DNA from: Valencia hispanica
Lineage: Eukaryota > Chordata > Actinopteri > Cyprinodontiformes > Valenciidae
NCBI GenBank assembly: GCA_963556495.2
Contig: OY747711.1
Span: 37,406,414-37,470,413 of the forward strand
DNA length: 64,000 nt
Reading direction: 5' to 3'
Both the position numbers and the translations under genes were made by a program. Shown in pieces: positions 11,291-24,061 of the stretch (its first letter is position 1; every line of letters begins with the position of its first letter). A model generated the notes under the pieces. It made no database searches. It worked only from the letters and a program-made list of their open reading frames with translations, and was not told the DNA's origin.

Positions 11291-11860
11291 CACCCACCGG
11301 CCACTTTATTAGGCACAGCTTTGTCTGAAATGCCCTAAATTCTTTATGGCGTTGGTTTCAGAAGGTCTCTGAAACATGCCTCAGAGATTTTGGTCCATAT
11401 TGACATGACGGTGTCACACAGTTGCTGCAGATTTGTTGGTTTCACATCCATGATGCAAATCTCCCGTTCCTCCCGGTCCCAGAAGTGCTTAACTGGATGG
11501 AGGTCTGGTGACGTTTTCATGCTCAAGACTATAGCACTAACACAAGCTCTGCTCACCAGATATTTACTGTTTTTTAGGTCGTTATTTGTATACCCGAGAG
11601 ATGGTTGTGTGTGTAAATCCAAATAACTTCAACAGTTTCTGAAATACTCAGACAGGTCACCGTGGCACCAACAGCCATGCCAGAAAGTTCACTTAAACCC
11701 CTTTTCTTCCTTATTCTGATGCTCTGTTTAAACTTCAGCATCGTCTTCATCACATCTATGTAGATGCCTAAATGTAATAGTTTGCTGCAATCTTATTGGC
11801 TGATTTACTAAACATGTTAACAAGCAATATCAAGTGATCCTGATAAAGTGGTCAATGAAC
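11291..11860 (-). mobile_element. Internally deleted Tc1/mariner copy (ACCGGCCAC family)
   Basis: The left end ACCGGCCACTTTATTAGGCA and the right end, whose reverse complement reads TGACCACTTTATCAGG, are the terminal repeats of a very common vertebrate Tc1-like family. The autonomous form encodes a transposase on the minus strand. Here roughly two thirds of the gene is missing and the two remnants join near 11520-11545. The start region near 11705 reads ATA where the family has ATG. The copy is non-autonomous and decayed. Confidence 0.8.
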
Positions 11861-11929
11861 GACCACTTGATGTGCTCCTACTCTATGTAGTGCATGTGTA
11901 TTGGGATCAGGGGTGTGAAATTCTCATTT

Positions 11930-12557
11930 TATGTTGTTTCTTCATATTGAAAGGCAGGCCCCTCGACCCAGTGCAGGTGGGGGGAGACAGAAGGACTCTG
12001 ACTAAAATAACATCACTGTTGGACAATGTCTCCCACCCCATGCCTGAAGCTGTTGCTGAACTGGAGAGCTCCTTCAGTGACAGACTGCTGCATCCCAGGT
12101 GCATGAAGGAATGTTACCCCAGATCCTTCCTCCCAGCAGCAGCTCTATAACCATCATTGCTCCCAACAAACTCAATGTTTACATCCCTGCTGTAACTCAC
12201 ACTTTTTTTCTCTTTTCAAATAACATTTCTACCGTTATTTGCACATCTCTGTTTTTTCCACAGTTATATTATTTACTTCTTGTAAACAGTCTGTTGTATA
12301 TTTTATGTTCAAATACTCATCCACATTCTGTAAATATTTTTAAATTATATTGCTCAGTTACACATTTCTTGGAACTGACTATGCATTTTTAATTTTTTTA
12401 GTAACCACAGTGTTTGTCCTGACTGTACAGTTTATTATTAATTTTATTTCCGTTTTTTATGTTTCTTGTGTGAATCTACATGGTTTGATTGTCTCACTGT
12501 TTCTGTTACACCTGAATTTCCCCTCCATGGGGCAATAAAGGATATTTCTATTCTATA
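11930..12557 (+). pseudogene. CR1/Rex-type LINE, 5'-truncated 3' end
   Basis: A 64-residue C-terminal piece is readable, including VAELESSFSDRLLHPRCMKE and RSFLPAAAL, a typical end of fish Rex1/CR1-like ORF2. It stops at about 12148. A long AT-rich 3' UTR follows, then CTGAATTTCCCCTCCATGGG, then GCAATAAAGGATATTTCTATTCTAT, the usual tail with TATTCT repeats. Endonuclease and reverse transcriptase are absent because of 5' truncation, the common result of target-primed insertion. Confidence 0.75.
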
Positions 12558-15039
12558 AGTCAAGTCAAATAGTTTTTAATTGTTTTACTTTAGTTAACTG
12601 AAGAATAGCCAGAAAGCTTTTAAAGCATCGAGCACATAATGTCACAGACTTAGTCATTTTATGGATGAAAGTAACTGCTATTTCCTGACTTTGGTGTCAG
12701 TAATTGAGCATTACTTGTTTCATTACTTGCCTGGTGTTTTTTTTCCATACTTGGAGCACCTTAAAACTTAAAACCTTATTTGTCTGTTTAGGCGTTTAGA
12801 TGTTCATGAGATGGACTGAATGGACTGCTGCAATCCATTCTTGACTTTACTCGCCTTCTGAATCGAGTCACTGTCCGGGGGATGATCACTGCTAGTCTGA
12901 CTGACAAATCACTAATTTATATTCAGCTTAAATAACAGCCAGATTGCATGCACTTATGCATGCACCTAGCTGTGCGGTCTGCCTCCATGCTAGCAGTGGA
13001 ACCGGACACTGAGGTGAGCAGTCTGGACCGAGCAAGAAAGGCTTCTGAATGCACACAGGAGAAGAGCTGGGAGGGTGTGTGCATGTGGTGATAACTGTGA
13101 TCTCTTGTGGTAGTAGAGGCTGTGGATTGGACAGACCTTTCATCACGCTGGTCAAATTATTCTGATTGGCTGCTGATTTCCTGATGGCTCCCCTCTGTGT
13201 TTGCTGTGTGTTTTGGTGTTTGATTGAGCGCCCGTGTGGTCGCATCCTTGCATATGGGATTCATGGACATGTGATTTCTTGATGGAAGCACCGTTTCATC
13301 ACACCACCTGTCTCCATGATGACAGTGCTGCGTCTAATCACTTGATGTGATTTGTGTTGGTAAAACTGGATGCTTTTCCACCATGAGAAACCCGCACTCC
13401 CCACCCCGTGTGTGTGTGTGTGTCTCAGTAGTTGCGGGGGTTCGATGCTGTCACCCTGCAGGGCTCCCGAATCAACAGCGGTCAAGATCCCGCTGCCCCA
13501 TTATACAGAAACAAACCTTTTTGCCCTACACACGAGCAAACATGTACACACATACCCAGCTCTGTCGACCAGTCATGTGAAGCAATCAGCACGTAGTTCA
13601 CACATTGCCATTATTCATCTGCTTTACATTGGGGAGTTTTCCTCTGTTTTCTGTTTCACACACATCTTGTGAAGGCTCCAGTCAGACAGCCATGTAATGG
13701 GCTAAAGAGGGACATGAAGCAGATGGTTTTCCAGTTAGCTGCCTCAATAATGCTAACAGGACATGTCACACAAGGAAAGAGAAAAAGGACGAGAAAGATA
13801 AAGAGCTGGTAGTGGGAGTTATTTTATTTCTATAGACATCGTCTATTCTGTGTCATTCATGCCGTTGGAGCTTTTTCACTTGTGTCCTTTTACAATCACA
13901 ATTTTATCTGGGATTCTATGCTGTAGACCAACGCTACTCAATGAATACTTTAAAACTGGAGTTAAAATCCGACACATTATTGTTTTCAATTGTTTTTTAA
14001 CCCTGAACAGTGTGTTCTGCCCAAAGACAAATTAAAAGAGACGTTTTATTCCACCTCTACCCTTCCAATCCATGCACCCAGAATTCACCCAGGAGACTGG
14101 AGCTTTCCAATCTGTGCCAGGCTGTGAAACATTAGCACCATGTAAAATTTAACAGGACTAAGTCAGGCTTTTAGCGTCAGCCGGGTGTAGTCTCTATATG
14201 TTTAGAGGCAAGCCTGCAGCAAGAGCAACCTGATTAAGCAACAAGGGAGTGCTTTCACCACCTAGAAAGATGTTTGCTGTCTGTGTAAGGGTGGGTTTGA
14301 TGCTTTTATTTGTGTGGAGTCCTAAACTATTAAAAAATAAAGTCCTTTCAGTGACTATAAGCCAATGGAAAACAGAATAATACATGTTGCAAACTGATTT
14401 TGTTTGTATCCTTTGGATAAAAAATTGCATGTTAGTTTTTTGTTTCCGTTATTTGAACAAGTATCTTTTAAATTGTCAGCTGACTTTTCCAGTTTTTTTG
14501 TTTAACATGAATATTTAGAGAATACACAAAAATCTCTCATATATTTAGGTAAAACACAAGTTTAACTTGTGCTTTACAGCTAATAATTATGTAAATGCAC
14601 TCAGAAAGGGTACAAAAATAAATTGGTGTGAAAATAAAGCATGAATGAAAGCATGATGGGAAAATAAACAGTCGTCAATGCTCAAAACCTAATGCACTTG
14701 ATCCTCATCCATATTCCTCAGGGGTCACAGGTTTTGCACTTTAATCTTCGCTGCTCTCGCCCTAATTTCCTTTCTAACTACTTTCTCCTCACTTTTCCCT
14801 GAATCGTTTAAAACATCCTTGGTTTCCTTTCCCATTTCTTTTTGGGATTTTGAAGAGATGAACGAGAAAGGACTAATCTTAAAGATAAAGCAGTAAAACT
14901 TCAGCTACAAGCACTTCATATGCTCCGTTAAAGTAAAAAAAAAAAAAAAACCTGTTTTGAAGAAGTCTTGATGCACATTTGTGGGATGGGGTTCAAACAA
15001 CTTTTGTGAAATGCATGAAATAATAATAATAATTATATT
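12558..15039. other. No supported gene
   Basis: About 2.5 kb of anonymous sequence. A short palindromic stretch, GCATGCACTTATGCATGCAC, lies near 12946-12965, and a short TG run near 13411-13424. The 105- and 100-codon frames here have no recognised domain. Confidence 0.5.
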
Positions 15040-15049
15040 ACAAATAATT

Positions 15050-15150
15050 ATAATGGCTTGCATTTATATAGCGCTTTTTGAGACCTTCAAAGCACTTTAC
15101 AACTCCATTATTCAATCACTTTCACATTCACACGTTGAAACGTTGTGACT
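15050..15150 (-). repeat. LINE 3' tail fragment
   Basis: The plus strand reads CATTTATATAGCGCTTTTTG and then CAAAGCACTTTACAACTCC, the reverse complement of the AAAGCGCTATATAAAT-type tail found at the 3' end of many fish L2-like LINEs. No coding part is attached. Confidence 0.55.
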
Positions 15151-15169
15151 TGATTGCTTCTGTGGTCCA

Positions 15170-15640
15170 AACTCTCTCACTTCTGCAAGCCACACACAAA
15201 GCAGCCTAACTGAAAAAAGTAGACACAGAGCATGGTGCTGCCATCACCATGTATCACAGTAGGTATGGTGTTCTTTTGCTCTTGCACAATGTTGAGTTTG
15301 GGCCAAATATACCTTTTGCAATTGTAGCTCAAATGTTTAAGTTTGATTTCATCAGACCAAAACGGATCCTGCATCTTTCCAACGATTTTGGAACATTTTA
15401 GCTAAGTCTTGATGTTTTCCTCAGAAGAGGAGTCTTCTGTCTTGTAACTCTACTCTATAGTCTAGAAATCTGGACAATATATGAAACTGTTGTCACATGT
15501 AGAACACAAACCAATGAAATATCCAGAAATATGATACCCAGTTTTGCACTCAACTTGTTGGCAGTCGCCCTTATTGTTTTCTATACCTCCAGGTTTTCTC
15601 GTCCTGAAGGACTATAATGCATAAACGAAAAAATGTGCAG
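15170..15640 (-). pseudogene. Degenerate Tc1-family transposase relic
   Basis: The minus strand around 15225-15260 encodes a Tc1 glycine-rich loop relic (HGDGSTMLC), and the upstream minus-strand sequence (15340-15375) keeps QDPFWSDEIKLK, the remnant of the WSDEtK first-Asp motif. The remainder is broken by stops. The right boundary is uncertain. Confidence 0.6.
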
Positions 15641-15847
15641 TAGTTGTTTTTTAGCAAAGGTAGTGGCTTTGAATCCAACAGAAAATGAAGGAATTACAAG
15701 ACTGACATTTATGCATCTGCGAATGTTTCCCTAACCTTTGTCTGATCTTTCATGAAACTCAGAAAAGGAGAACATGCTGTTGGTTGATGCATTTATGAAT
15801 CAAGAATGGTGGAAGGTTTTAGTCTTGAAGCATTAAATGAATTAGAA

Positions 15848-15871
15848 ATATATATATATATATATATATAT
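15848..15871. repeat. (TA)n microsatellite
   Basis: About twelve TA units. Confidence 0.95.
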
Positions 15872-16224
15872 CAGTATTCAAGGTGCAGATCTAGAAAGAA
15901 GTGGCGGAATTTGGATCTTCTGCCAATTGATTGGTGCATCACAAGTTGTCCCATATCGTCTCAAATTATTGATGACCGTCTTTGCTGTGCCATGTCTATA
16001 TAAATAATGGTTGGGATTTTTATCAGGGATCCACTATATATTACTATATGCACTATATATTTTAATCGTATTGATCAATATCAGTCCAATAAGTAAAATT
16101 CGGCCGACATTAACAACTGATGTTTACCTTTATCTTGTTTATGTTTATGTTTTGGAAGGGGGTTGGCCATGTGGTGAGTGTTTGGGCATGTGATAGAGAT
16201 GCAGAACAGGATTGTGGAGAGTTT

Positions 16225-16446
16225 AACTTAGTGGTCCTCAAGATCTACTGTCCTGCAGGTTATAGATGCAGTCCTGCTCCAACACAGCTGAATCCAATGA
16301 ATAGGTCCTTACCAGACCTTTGCCCAACTTGATGGCACGCTGAAGAAGCAACTCAATCATTTGATTCAGCTGTGTTGGAGCAGGGATGCTTTTAAAACCT
16401 TGCAGGAAAGTAAATCTGGTGGACCAGGGTTGCAGATCACTGGTTG
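16225..16446. mobile_element. Palindromic MITE (hAT-like)
   Basis: Two arms of about 70 bases are inverted copies. The left contains TCCTGCAGGTT and CTGCTCCAACACAGCTGAAT; the right contains GATTCAGCTGTGTTGGAGCA and CCTTGCAGGA. The ends resemble AGTGGTCCTCAAG and CTGGTGGACCAGG. It matches a common non-autonomous fish element. It has no coding capacity and could fold into a long hairpin. A target duplication is not clear. Confidence 0.7.
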
Positions 16447-17554
16447 AACTGAAGGAGAGAAGTAACATCAGCATCTTTTTAAATTTTGGTCTCACTTGAA
16501 GTCATCCTGATGGCTCAGACGGCCCATGTTTTGGCTACCCCTTATGTAGAGCCATTGTTTCTGAGGATGACACGGAGACTTTATATGTTACAATGGAAAC
16601 AAAAAGAATAATGAGCTGAATCAATTTCAGAAAGTCTGGATGAAAATATACCTCCATTGAACACTATTGTGACTCATAGTCTGATTTTTGTAAGTGTTTG
16701 TTTATTGAATTAAACAGGATTCAGTTATAATAGTGTTTTTACCCATTTAGGAAGAATTATTTAATTGGCAACTGCAGACTCCAGTGCTAAAATTAAGCTG
16801 CTTCACCCATAGACACCAAGCTAATTAACATTAAATACGACCTTTTTCTTTTTTTCTTGGAGTATTTACTCTGTGGATCCTGTCTATCTGCAAGCTCTAA
16901 CTTAATTTCTTCCTTGTCCATTTCCTCTTTACTTTCCCTACTTCTGAAGTTTGACCCTCCTCTGTTGTCTCCCTCCCTCTCCTCTTCAGTTCACCAATGT
17001 TTTATTACCTACTGACACTTTTTTATCTGCCTGAGCAGCCAAGTCTCTCTTATGTACACATAGTATATTTTTTTATCGTTCACTCGTTTCATCCACCCAC
17101 CCGCACACACTCACTCAATCGCACATATTCTTGTCCTGGCATTTTGAAATTCGCTGCCTCTGTAAACTGTGATACCTGCCCACTCCACCTGACCTCCAGT
17201 TAATCCACCATCTGACTTTTCTCGCTGCCTCTGCTGTTGCTCATCCCTCTCTGGCAAACAGCCGCTCTTGAATAATTGCAGTGAAGAAGAAATTTTCAAT
17301 GCATACGTGATGGGTTCCCTCTCTGTGCCTCCCTCTGAAAGTTTATCCTTTCTCCTTAATCCCACCTTGTTTAACTGAAGAGCCCCGTTTTAGACACTCA
17401 CAGGCTGCACATGATTTGGATGGCTGCAGAAGGAAATGCATAGGAAAGGAAACTTATCTCTCTCTGGCACCATAGCACTCAGTGCTCACTCTCAAATATC
17501 AGCCGTTTACCTCTCCCTCTTACTGGCCTACATGTATGAACAACACTGTGTGAA
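16447..17554. other. No supported gene
   Basis: Anonymous, with a pyrimidine-rich stretch at 16890-16990 ending in CTTCAG. That resembles a splice acceptor, but no coding exon follows it. Confidence 0.5.
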
Positions 17555-18683
17555 CAGTCTCTTGCAAAATGATTCATTTCCTTTATTTTATTTTTTACAC
17601 TAAAAACCACAAACATTAACGGCACAGAGTAGTGCATAATAATGAAGTAAAACAAAAATGATGATGAATATTTTTACATATGAAGATTTGATCAGTGTAG
17701 CATGCGTTGCTTTTGGCAAATATGACACCCTTAAGTAAGGTCTTTTGCAACCAATTGCCTTCAGACGTCACCTGAATAGGCAACAAAGTCCATCTGTGTG
17801 TAATTTAACCCCAGTGTAAATAACCTGCTTGGTGAAGGCTTCTGAGGTTTGTTAAAAACATCAGTAAACAGTTTCTCTAAACCATACTTTAGAAAATAAT
17901 AATGGTGGTGAATTGGGTGTAGCGGTCCCATTGTTGACTGAACTAATGCTTGAAATTTTATTTATAATGTAATTTGTCTTCTTTTTCCTCTCATCAGAAA
18001 TACTTTCCTGAGTCTCGTTTAAGTTCTTAATTTCAAGGCGCCTTAATCTCGCCTGGAAATGTTTAGTAAAACGGCTCAAGAAACCCGTGCAGTCTAGAAA
18101 CCCACAGTATTGGCAGGATTGCTGTTTTTAACCATGTTCGTTCCATGAGAGCACAAATAAATATGAATAAAATATAACTGATACTGTTTTGTCATGTATA
18201 GTAATAACAATCGCTTTTCATTATGCATCATGTGTCCTGAAGAATCCTATTTCAAAATGGGTAGGTTGCTTTAAGAGTAGTTTTTGCGTTTGTGGGGCTC
18301 TGACTGTAGCGACATGCGGTCACAGCCATACAGTTACCTAATAAAAGGCTGAATGTAGTGTTCAATATTATTAATTATCATTTCATATTAATATAATATT
18401 ATCATTATTATTATTGAGAAAACTTTCATAGCTCATTGTCAGGAGTACATCACAATACCCTAAACACAGCATCCACTTAATGAAATGTGATGGTAGTGGC
18501 AGCATGATGCTGTGGGGATGCTTTTCTGGGAACAGGAAAGTAGGTCAGAGTTGATGGGGAGATGGATGGAGCTGAACACAGGGCAGTTCTGAAAGAAAAT
18601 GTGTAAGGGACTGCAAAAGGCTTAATAGTCTGGGGTGGAGGTTCAAAGGTTCAAGGGGTATGAATACTTTTCCAAGCCACTGT
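17555..18683 (+). pseudogene. Degenerate Tc1-family transposon with both ends
   Basis: The left end (CAGTCTCTTGCAAAATGATTC, 17555 onward) and right end (GAATACTTTTCCAAGCCACTG, to 18683) are diverged inverted terminal repeats of a Tc1 family that usually ends CAGTGCCTTGCAAAAGTATTC. The 5' UTR-like part (17740-17860) and the glycine-loop and downstream part (18480-18650, GTGATGGTAGTGGCAGCATG) follow the same family. The middle, 17880-18450, is not recognisable and may be an insertion or heavily diverged. No intact frame remains. Confidence 0.65.
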
Positions 18684-19404
18684 TCATTTGCATGCATTTC
18701 CAGGTCAATCACTGGAAGTTTACCATGAGGAGAAGTGGGTTCCAGTATAACAAAACACTTTAGTTGTTGATCAACCAAAGTTCACTGAGTATGTGTTTGA
18801 GTCACTGAGTGGGTGTGTAAATGCCAGATCATACACTGTTGAGTGTTTTAACACGGTCATGATGTGTGCAGTTTTGTGTTGTCATGAGGGAGACACACAG
18901 ACACAAACATGATCATGTTTCCACACATGCATAATGCAGAAATACACACACGATGTAACAATGCATCAAACAGAGAGAGATTTGGAGAGTTACTGATGTG
19001 CTCCCCAGCCAAATAACACAGAAACACCTTGATACTATAGTGTGTTAAGGTGTGTGCGTGCGTGTGTGTGTGAGCAGCCAGCTCAAATCTCCGTTTTATA
19101 AGGACAAAGCTGACACACACGTGCTCATACACATACCAGTTAACAGCCAACTCTCGTTCCAGTGTGTTAATCCCCCCCTCCCTCCAGATGTGCAATCATA
19201 ATTTAAAGGTGTTGTCTGTATAATTTCTGTGGATTATGTGATTAGGAAGCTATTGTGGCAGATTAATTTGTGATTGAGGTTAACTCGTGATGAAATGGCT
19301 TTTGTCAGCCTCTGCCCTCGGCAGCCTATTGTACTGCTGCGTCCTTGTACTGTTGTGTGTCCGTGTCTGTGGATGAGGGAGACAGGTGGAGGACCTAAAC
19401 CCTC
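18684..19404. other. No supported gene
   Basis: Anonymous, with an imperfect TG stretch near 19047-19071. The 112-codon minus frame at 18857-19195 encodes TH repeats from this stretch and is not credible. Confidence 0.5.
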
Positions 19405-19532
19405 TATAATCCTTTAGCCAGCATATTGATTCATAATCATATGTCATGATTTATTTCATTAATGTGTTTGGTGTTGGTCTGTCTTAACTGTCACCTCACT
19501 TAAACCCTCTCTTTCCATTTTTTCTCTTTCAC
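19405..19532 (+). repeat. Unclassified duplicated block A, copy 1
   Basis: It aligns with 23345-23455 in the same orientation. Shared segments include TCATAATCATATGTCAT / TTATAATCATATGTCAT, CATTAATGT, and CACCTCACTTAAACCCTCTC / CACCTCACTTGAACCCCCTC. The class is unknown: a minor repeat, or a duplicated regulatory element. Confidence 0.45.
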
Positions 19533-20275
19533 TTAGCTTTGTTGGGGACGGACACATTTCTTTGGGTGTGACACATTGCATTTTTTTCATCACATTTGAG
19601 GGTCAAATAAAAATGTTGAGCCAGCAGTTGATCTTGGTGGTGAGTGATCATCTTTTGTCAAATAAATAACCAATGAAACCAACCAATGAACGACTGAAAC
19701 CCTGAAATTCCGACCAAAAATCGACTAATTTGCGGGGGGCGAGGGTAATTCTGACAGCATTTTGCATTACGTGCATCTGCGCAATATAATATGCCATGAT
19801 TACTGCAATTACACTAAACGGCAAGGCAATTCAGGGAAAATGATCTTTATTAAACATGCCCGATCAAGACAAGTACAAACGGAATAAAGCTGCGCATTGG
19901 GCTCAAAACAAAGACTGTGGGCACGGCGCAATTGCGCATTAGGCAATAAAATAGAATAAAAAACCCGACCAAATCCAGTAAACAGAAATAAATCTGCACA
20001 ATATTAAAAGGGAACCATATGTTCGTTATTATTAGCAATAAAATGAAACAAAATAAATAGGACTGTATCAACCAAATTCTGCCACACTGCCGATGTCTTT
20101 GACATGGTAGAGGACTCACTGTAGTAAACGCTAAACAAAAATATTCAGCAAGCCACATAGGGCTTAATTTGAGCCGGATCCGGCCGAAACAGGATCCCCC
20201 ACCGGTTGATTCTGACCTACCCGCGTTCCGGGACCTATTTTGGCTGATCCGGCACCCCTCTCATGTATAAAATAT

Positions 20276-20379
<104 letters not shown>

Positions 20380-20521
20380 TTTATTAAATAAAATAATAAT
20401 ATGCATAGGCATTCATAGACCAAATCCCGAGATTGTAATGCTGTGGAATGTGTGTTTTATTTTTGTAAGCTCAGATTTATATATGTAATGGTTTATGCCA
20501 TGATTATGCGTTAGTGTTGTT

Positions 20522-20571
20522 GCACTGTTCAGGGGGGTGGGGCACTGTTCAGGGGGGTGGGGCACTGTTCT
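20522..20571. repeat. 20-bp tandem duplication
   Basis: The unit GCACTGTTCAGGGGGGTGGG occurs twice head to tail, followed by a partial third unit (GCACTGTTC). Confidence 0.9.
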
Positions 20572-21172
20572 GCAGGCTGCGCGCGGGGGAGTGCGCAGTT
20601 GAGTGCCGGGGAACTGGTGTGTGTCTGTAAATGGAGCTAGACAGACAACCGGTTTATGTGAGAGTTCTTTTGATTACTGTTTTGAACAGCGTGATTGCGG
20701 CCAACAGCAGTCAGCATCAAAGCATTCGAATACAACCTTTGTCTGCATCTATCGGAGAACATTACAATTTTTAAAACATTCAGGCCTGTAAGGCCCACAT
20801 CATGTTTTTACACGTTTTTTTCCCGCTACCATTTACTGCGTTCCGGGACCTGTGCGCGTCTCTGGTCATGCCTGCGCTGTCATGTACTTTGCCTTCCAGC
20901 ACCTAATGATTTACAAATTAAGCACTGAAGCCACAGCACGTTGAATAACGTGGACGTTCTTTGATCTCCCTGTTGACTGTTAAAGCAATATCACACGAGG
21001 CAGCGCTGTTGTAGCCTACTCTAACATCAGCACCGATCAGCTCTTATGGAATGTCTCTTGTCCAATCAAATTTCAAAAATTAACACGGATTAAAATTGAC
21101 CAATCAGAATTTTGGTCCACTCAGAACGCATCGACCAATAAGTCGACCAGTCGACTAGGACTTTACAGCCCT

Positions 21173-21789
21173 AAAAAAAACAGAGGGCAAGGTTGGTTTC
21201 ATGCCACCTTGTCTGCTCTGCCATTTAGTGCAAACATTAGGCAAGGGGGATTTACAGTAAATTTTCTTGTCTGTACTTGGCCGGAGGAACCCACAAAGAC
21301 ATCCTGAAGGTCTGCCAGAAGGCCACTGAGACCAATGAAGAAGCCTTGGAGATCCAGAGTGCAGGATCCTGGCCAGTAGTGGGCAGAGTCAAATGATGAC
21401 TCTCTAGAGATGGGGCTGAAGACCAGAAGACTGAAGTTTAAGAGTCAGGCAAGCACCTGGACCACCGTATTCAACAACTCGGGATTAGAAACAGGAGGCA
21501 AGTCGACAGCAGCTTGAGGTGTGGTAGTTTGCTCTGGTGTGATGAGGAGTGGTTGGTCAGACCTCCCCAGAGGAGGAGTGGAGGCGTTTTAGCAACAACG
21601 CCCATGCCTGCGAGAGGGAGGCTGCTCGAGCTGAGGCCAAGAACTAGGACTGCGACCCCTGGGAGCTAATGCCAGTCTTTTGCCCCTGTATGGTGATCGT
21701 GGCTCCAGGTTGTCTTTAGAACAAACCATGTTTCTTGCTGCCTCCAGGCAGAAGTACTCAGAGAGTAATCATTCCTCCCGCTGGGTCCA
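21173..21789. other. No supported gene
   Basis: The 21270-21665 stretch has codon-like runs and a more balanced composition, like an old coding or LINE ORF1 fragment, but its frames are interrupted and I do not recognise a product. Confidence 0.35.
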
Positions 21790-22130
21790 TAGTTGTCAGT
21801 AGTGATGGTCAGTTTGAAGCAGAAGCTCTGGCGCATGTGTAAGAAAACCCCCCAAAAAACCAGTGCTTCAGAAGCACTGTGTCGGTGCTTGATTCGTCTG
21901 AGGAAAGTCGTGATCAATGACGTCCTAAGCTCCTTGGTACGTCACTGCTTGGGTACCCTATTCAATAGTTCAAAAAGACCTGAATCACTGGCTGAACCAC
22001 TAGCGAACAAGTGAGTGATCCAGAGACAGAGCATGGTGGGTGGCATAAAAGAAGAGCGGGAGACCCATGTGCAGAGGCTTTAGTGCTCAACGTGGCCGTT
22101 CCAGGTTCGATTCCAGTTATCTTCTTTTGT
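21790..22130 (+). repeat. Possible retroposon or MITE with a tRNA-type B box
   Basis: The sequence contains GGTTCGATTCC at 22104-22114, an exact match to the RNA polymerase III B-box consensus GGTTCGANTCC. No convincing A box at the correct distance is seen, and the flanks do not fold as an intact tRNA by eye. It may be a SINE head or a chance match inside a DNA element. Confidence 0.35.
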
Positions 22131-22785
22131 TGTTTTCATATGTATGTCAGGAAAAACAAACCAAAAAAACCATATGTATATATATATATTTTTATCCAGA
22201 ATGCTTACAAACATTAAGAAATTGATTAAAAAAAGTGACACCACACAGGGCATGAGTTTAAGGACACCATTTACTTAACAAAATTAGAAAAAGAAATCCA
22301 AAAATCAAAGTTCAGGGAAATATGCACAAGGAGCACAAGGACCGGGAGTCGAGTCAGGCTGGAGGTAACAGTAGGATCTGATGCAGAGCTGACTAACCGT
22401 GATATTTAAGCTGGAGAGTTGATTACTGAACAAGGAGCAAGTGGTTGATCAGAAACAAGGTGAATTTGTGCAGGAAGGCAAGTAGCTGAAGTTGAACTGA
22501 GGAAATGGGAGAAATTGCTGATAGAACACACAGGGGACGTGGGAAACAGAAATGTAAGCAGACTCAGCCCAACATAAGAAGGGATCAAGGTTTGAATCAA
22601 AAAGGGGGCAAGAGGACACAGAAGCAATAGGGAAAACAAAAAAGGCAGGCTTTTAAAATGGAACAAGAGCTGAAAGCTGAATATCAGCACATATGAAAAG
22701 CAAAAGTTAAGACCAAGGAATATTAAATTTAAAGAAAACACAAAACCAAAATTCTTAAGATAATAACATCACATCAACGCCAAGC
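22131..22785. other. No supported gene
   Basis: Purine-rich anonymous sequence. The 111-codon minus frame at 22406-22741 is a low-complexity L/S/F product of that composition. Confidence 0.5.
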
Positions 22786-22850
22786 TGGGATTCAGGATCT
22801 TCTTGCTGTAAGGCAACAGCACTACCAACTGCACCACTGTGCAAATAATT
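22786..22850 (-). repeat. tRNA-derived SINE head
   Basis: On the minus strand the block reads CACAGTGGTGCAGTTGGTAG followed by TGCTGTTGCCTTACAGCAAG, the head of a common fish tRNA-derived SINE. TGGTGCAGTTGG fits the A-box pattern, while the B box (CCTGAATCCC) is eroded. The rest of the SINE is absent. Confidence 0.65.
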
Positions 22851-23344
22851 GTATTTATCAAAATTTATGGTGTTTTAATAAGTGACACCACCAACGATTC
22901 CTTTAGAATACATTTCTCTGAAGCAGTTTTTAACCTATACTTTACTTTTTTTTTAGTAATCCATTACTTCATGTTATTTCATGTTTCCATCGTGCCATTA
23001 TTTTGAAACGAATAACCCCATTTCTGCTGTCCTCCCCATAAAATGCTTGCAATGCATATGATAAAAAAAAATCTCTGGTCATTGTCTTTGTACATTCTGA
23101 TGATTGGCAAAAAGCAATGTTGTCTTTTACAAAAATTTCCTATTGTCACAGTTAAGACCACAAAATCGGCATTAACCGTTTTGTGTTTAGACCACAAAAC
23201 ACTTAAGACATCAGACTGGAAATCCCATCTCCGTTTTTGTTCTCTCGGCTTCCCTCCCTCTCTCGTTCGCTCCTAACCTAAACACACCTTGCCTATGCTT
23301 TATCACCTTTTGATCAGCAGAAGTAGAGGAGCTAAAGAGAGAGG
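22851..23344. other. No supported gene
   Basis: Nothing recognisable. Confidence 0.5.
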
Positions 23345-23455
23345 CCTTCTAATCCTCCAGCGTCATATTTATTTATAATCATATGTCATTAATGTACTTC
23401 ACCTCACTTGAACCCCCTCTTCATTGCTTTTCTCCATCCTTTACCTCTCTTCCTT
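23345..23455 (+). repeat. Unclassified duplicated block A, copy 2
   Basis: Counterpart of 19405-19532, about 3.9 kb downstream in the same orientation. It lacks some 30 bases that the first copy has between CATATGTCAT and CACCTCACTT. Confidence 0.45.
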
Positions 23456-24061
23456 GTCCTACATTAACTCTATAGAGAGAAAGCGGGTGACACGTACACA
23501 GCTGAGAGCAAGTGCTGTTGTTGGATCTAGATGGACCTCTGAGGAGAGGCACTGCTGTGGCACAGCCTGGAGCCAGCTGTCACAAATAGAACATTTAATA
23601 GTGTCTCTCTTTCTCTCATCCTCTCTGGAGCTGGTCCGCTGTCGGCTCAGGTCATTCCAGATAGGACTCTATCTTAGGATGATCTCACTGACAGCACCCA
23701 CTTTAGACTAATCACTCCATTTAGACTGGAGTGGCCCCGAGGTGGGGGGGAGAGAGATGGGAAGAGAAATGAAAAGAGATGAGATGACAGAGATGAACAG
23801 TTAGTACCCCGCAGGAGGAGAGGGAAATGAGGAAAGACGCACGTTACGGCAACGAATGCTGAGAGAGACGGAAAGCCACACAAGCCGAAGAAAGACAAAG
23901 AACGAGTTTATTTTAGGGTCTGTTTATGTCTTAGTAAACTTGTTAACTAAAACTGGAAGTATTTTGCAGAACTTTAAGTGTTTGCTGGAATGTAGTGCAG
24001 ATTGAGTCCATTTATAGTTTTTGTCTTTTACCATCTGTGTCCCATAGTTGGGAATACAATG
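23456..24061. other. No supported gene
   Basis: Anonymous sequence, purine-rich at 23740-23900. Confidence 0.5.

Noticed and set aside
16890..17000. Pyrimidine tract ending in CTTCAG as a splice acceptor
   Set aside because: No coding exon, donor or conserved frame follows.
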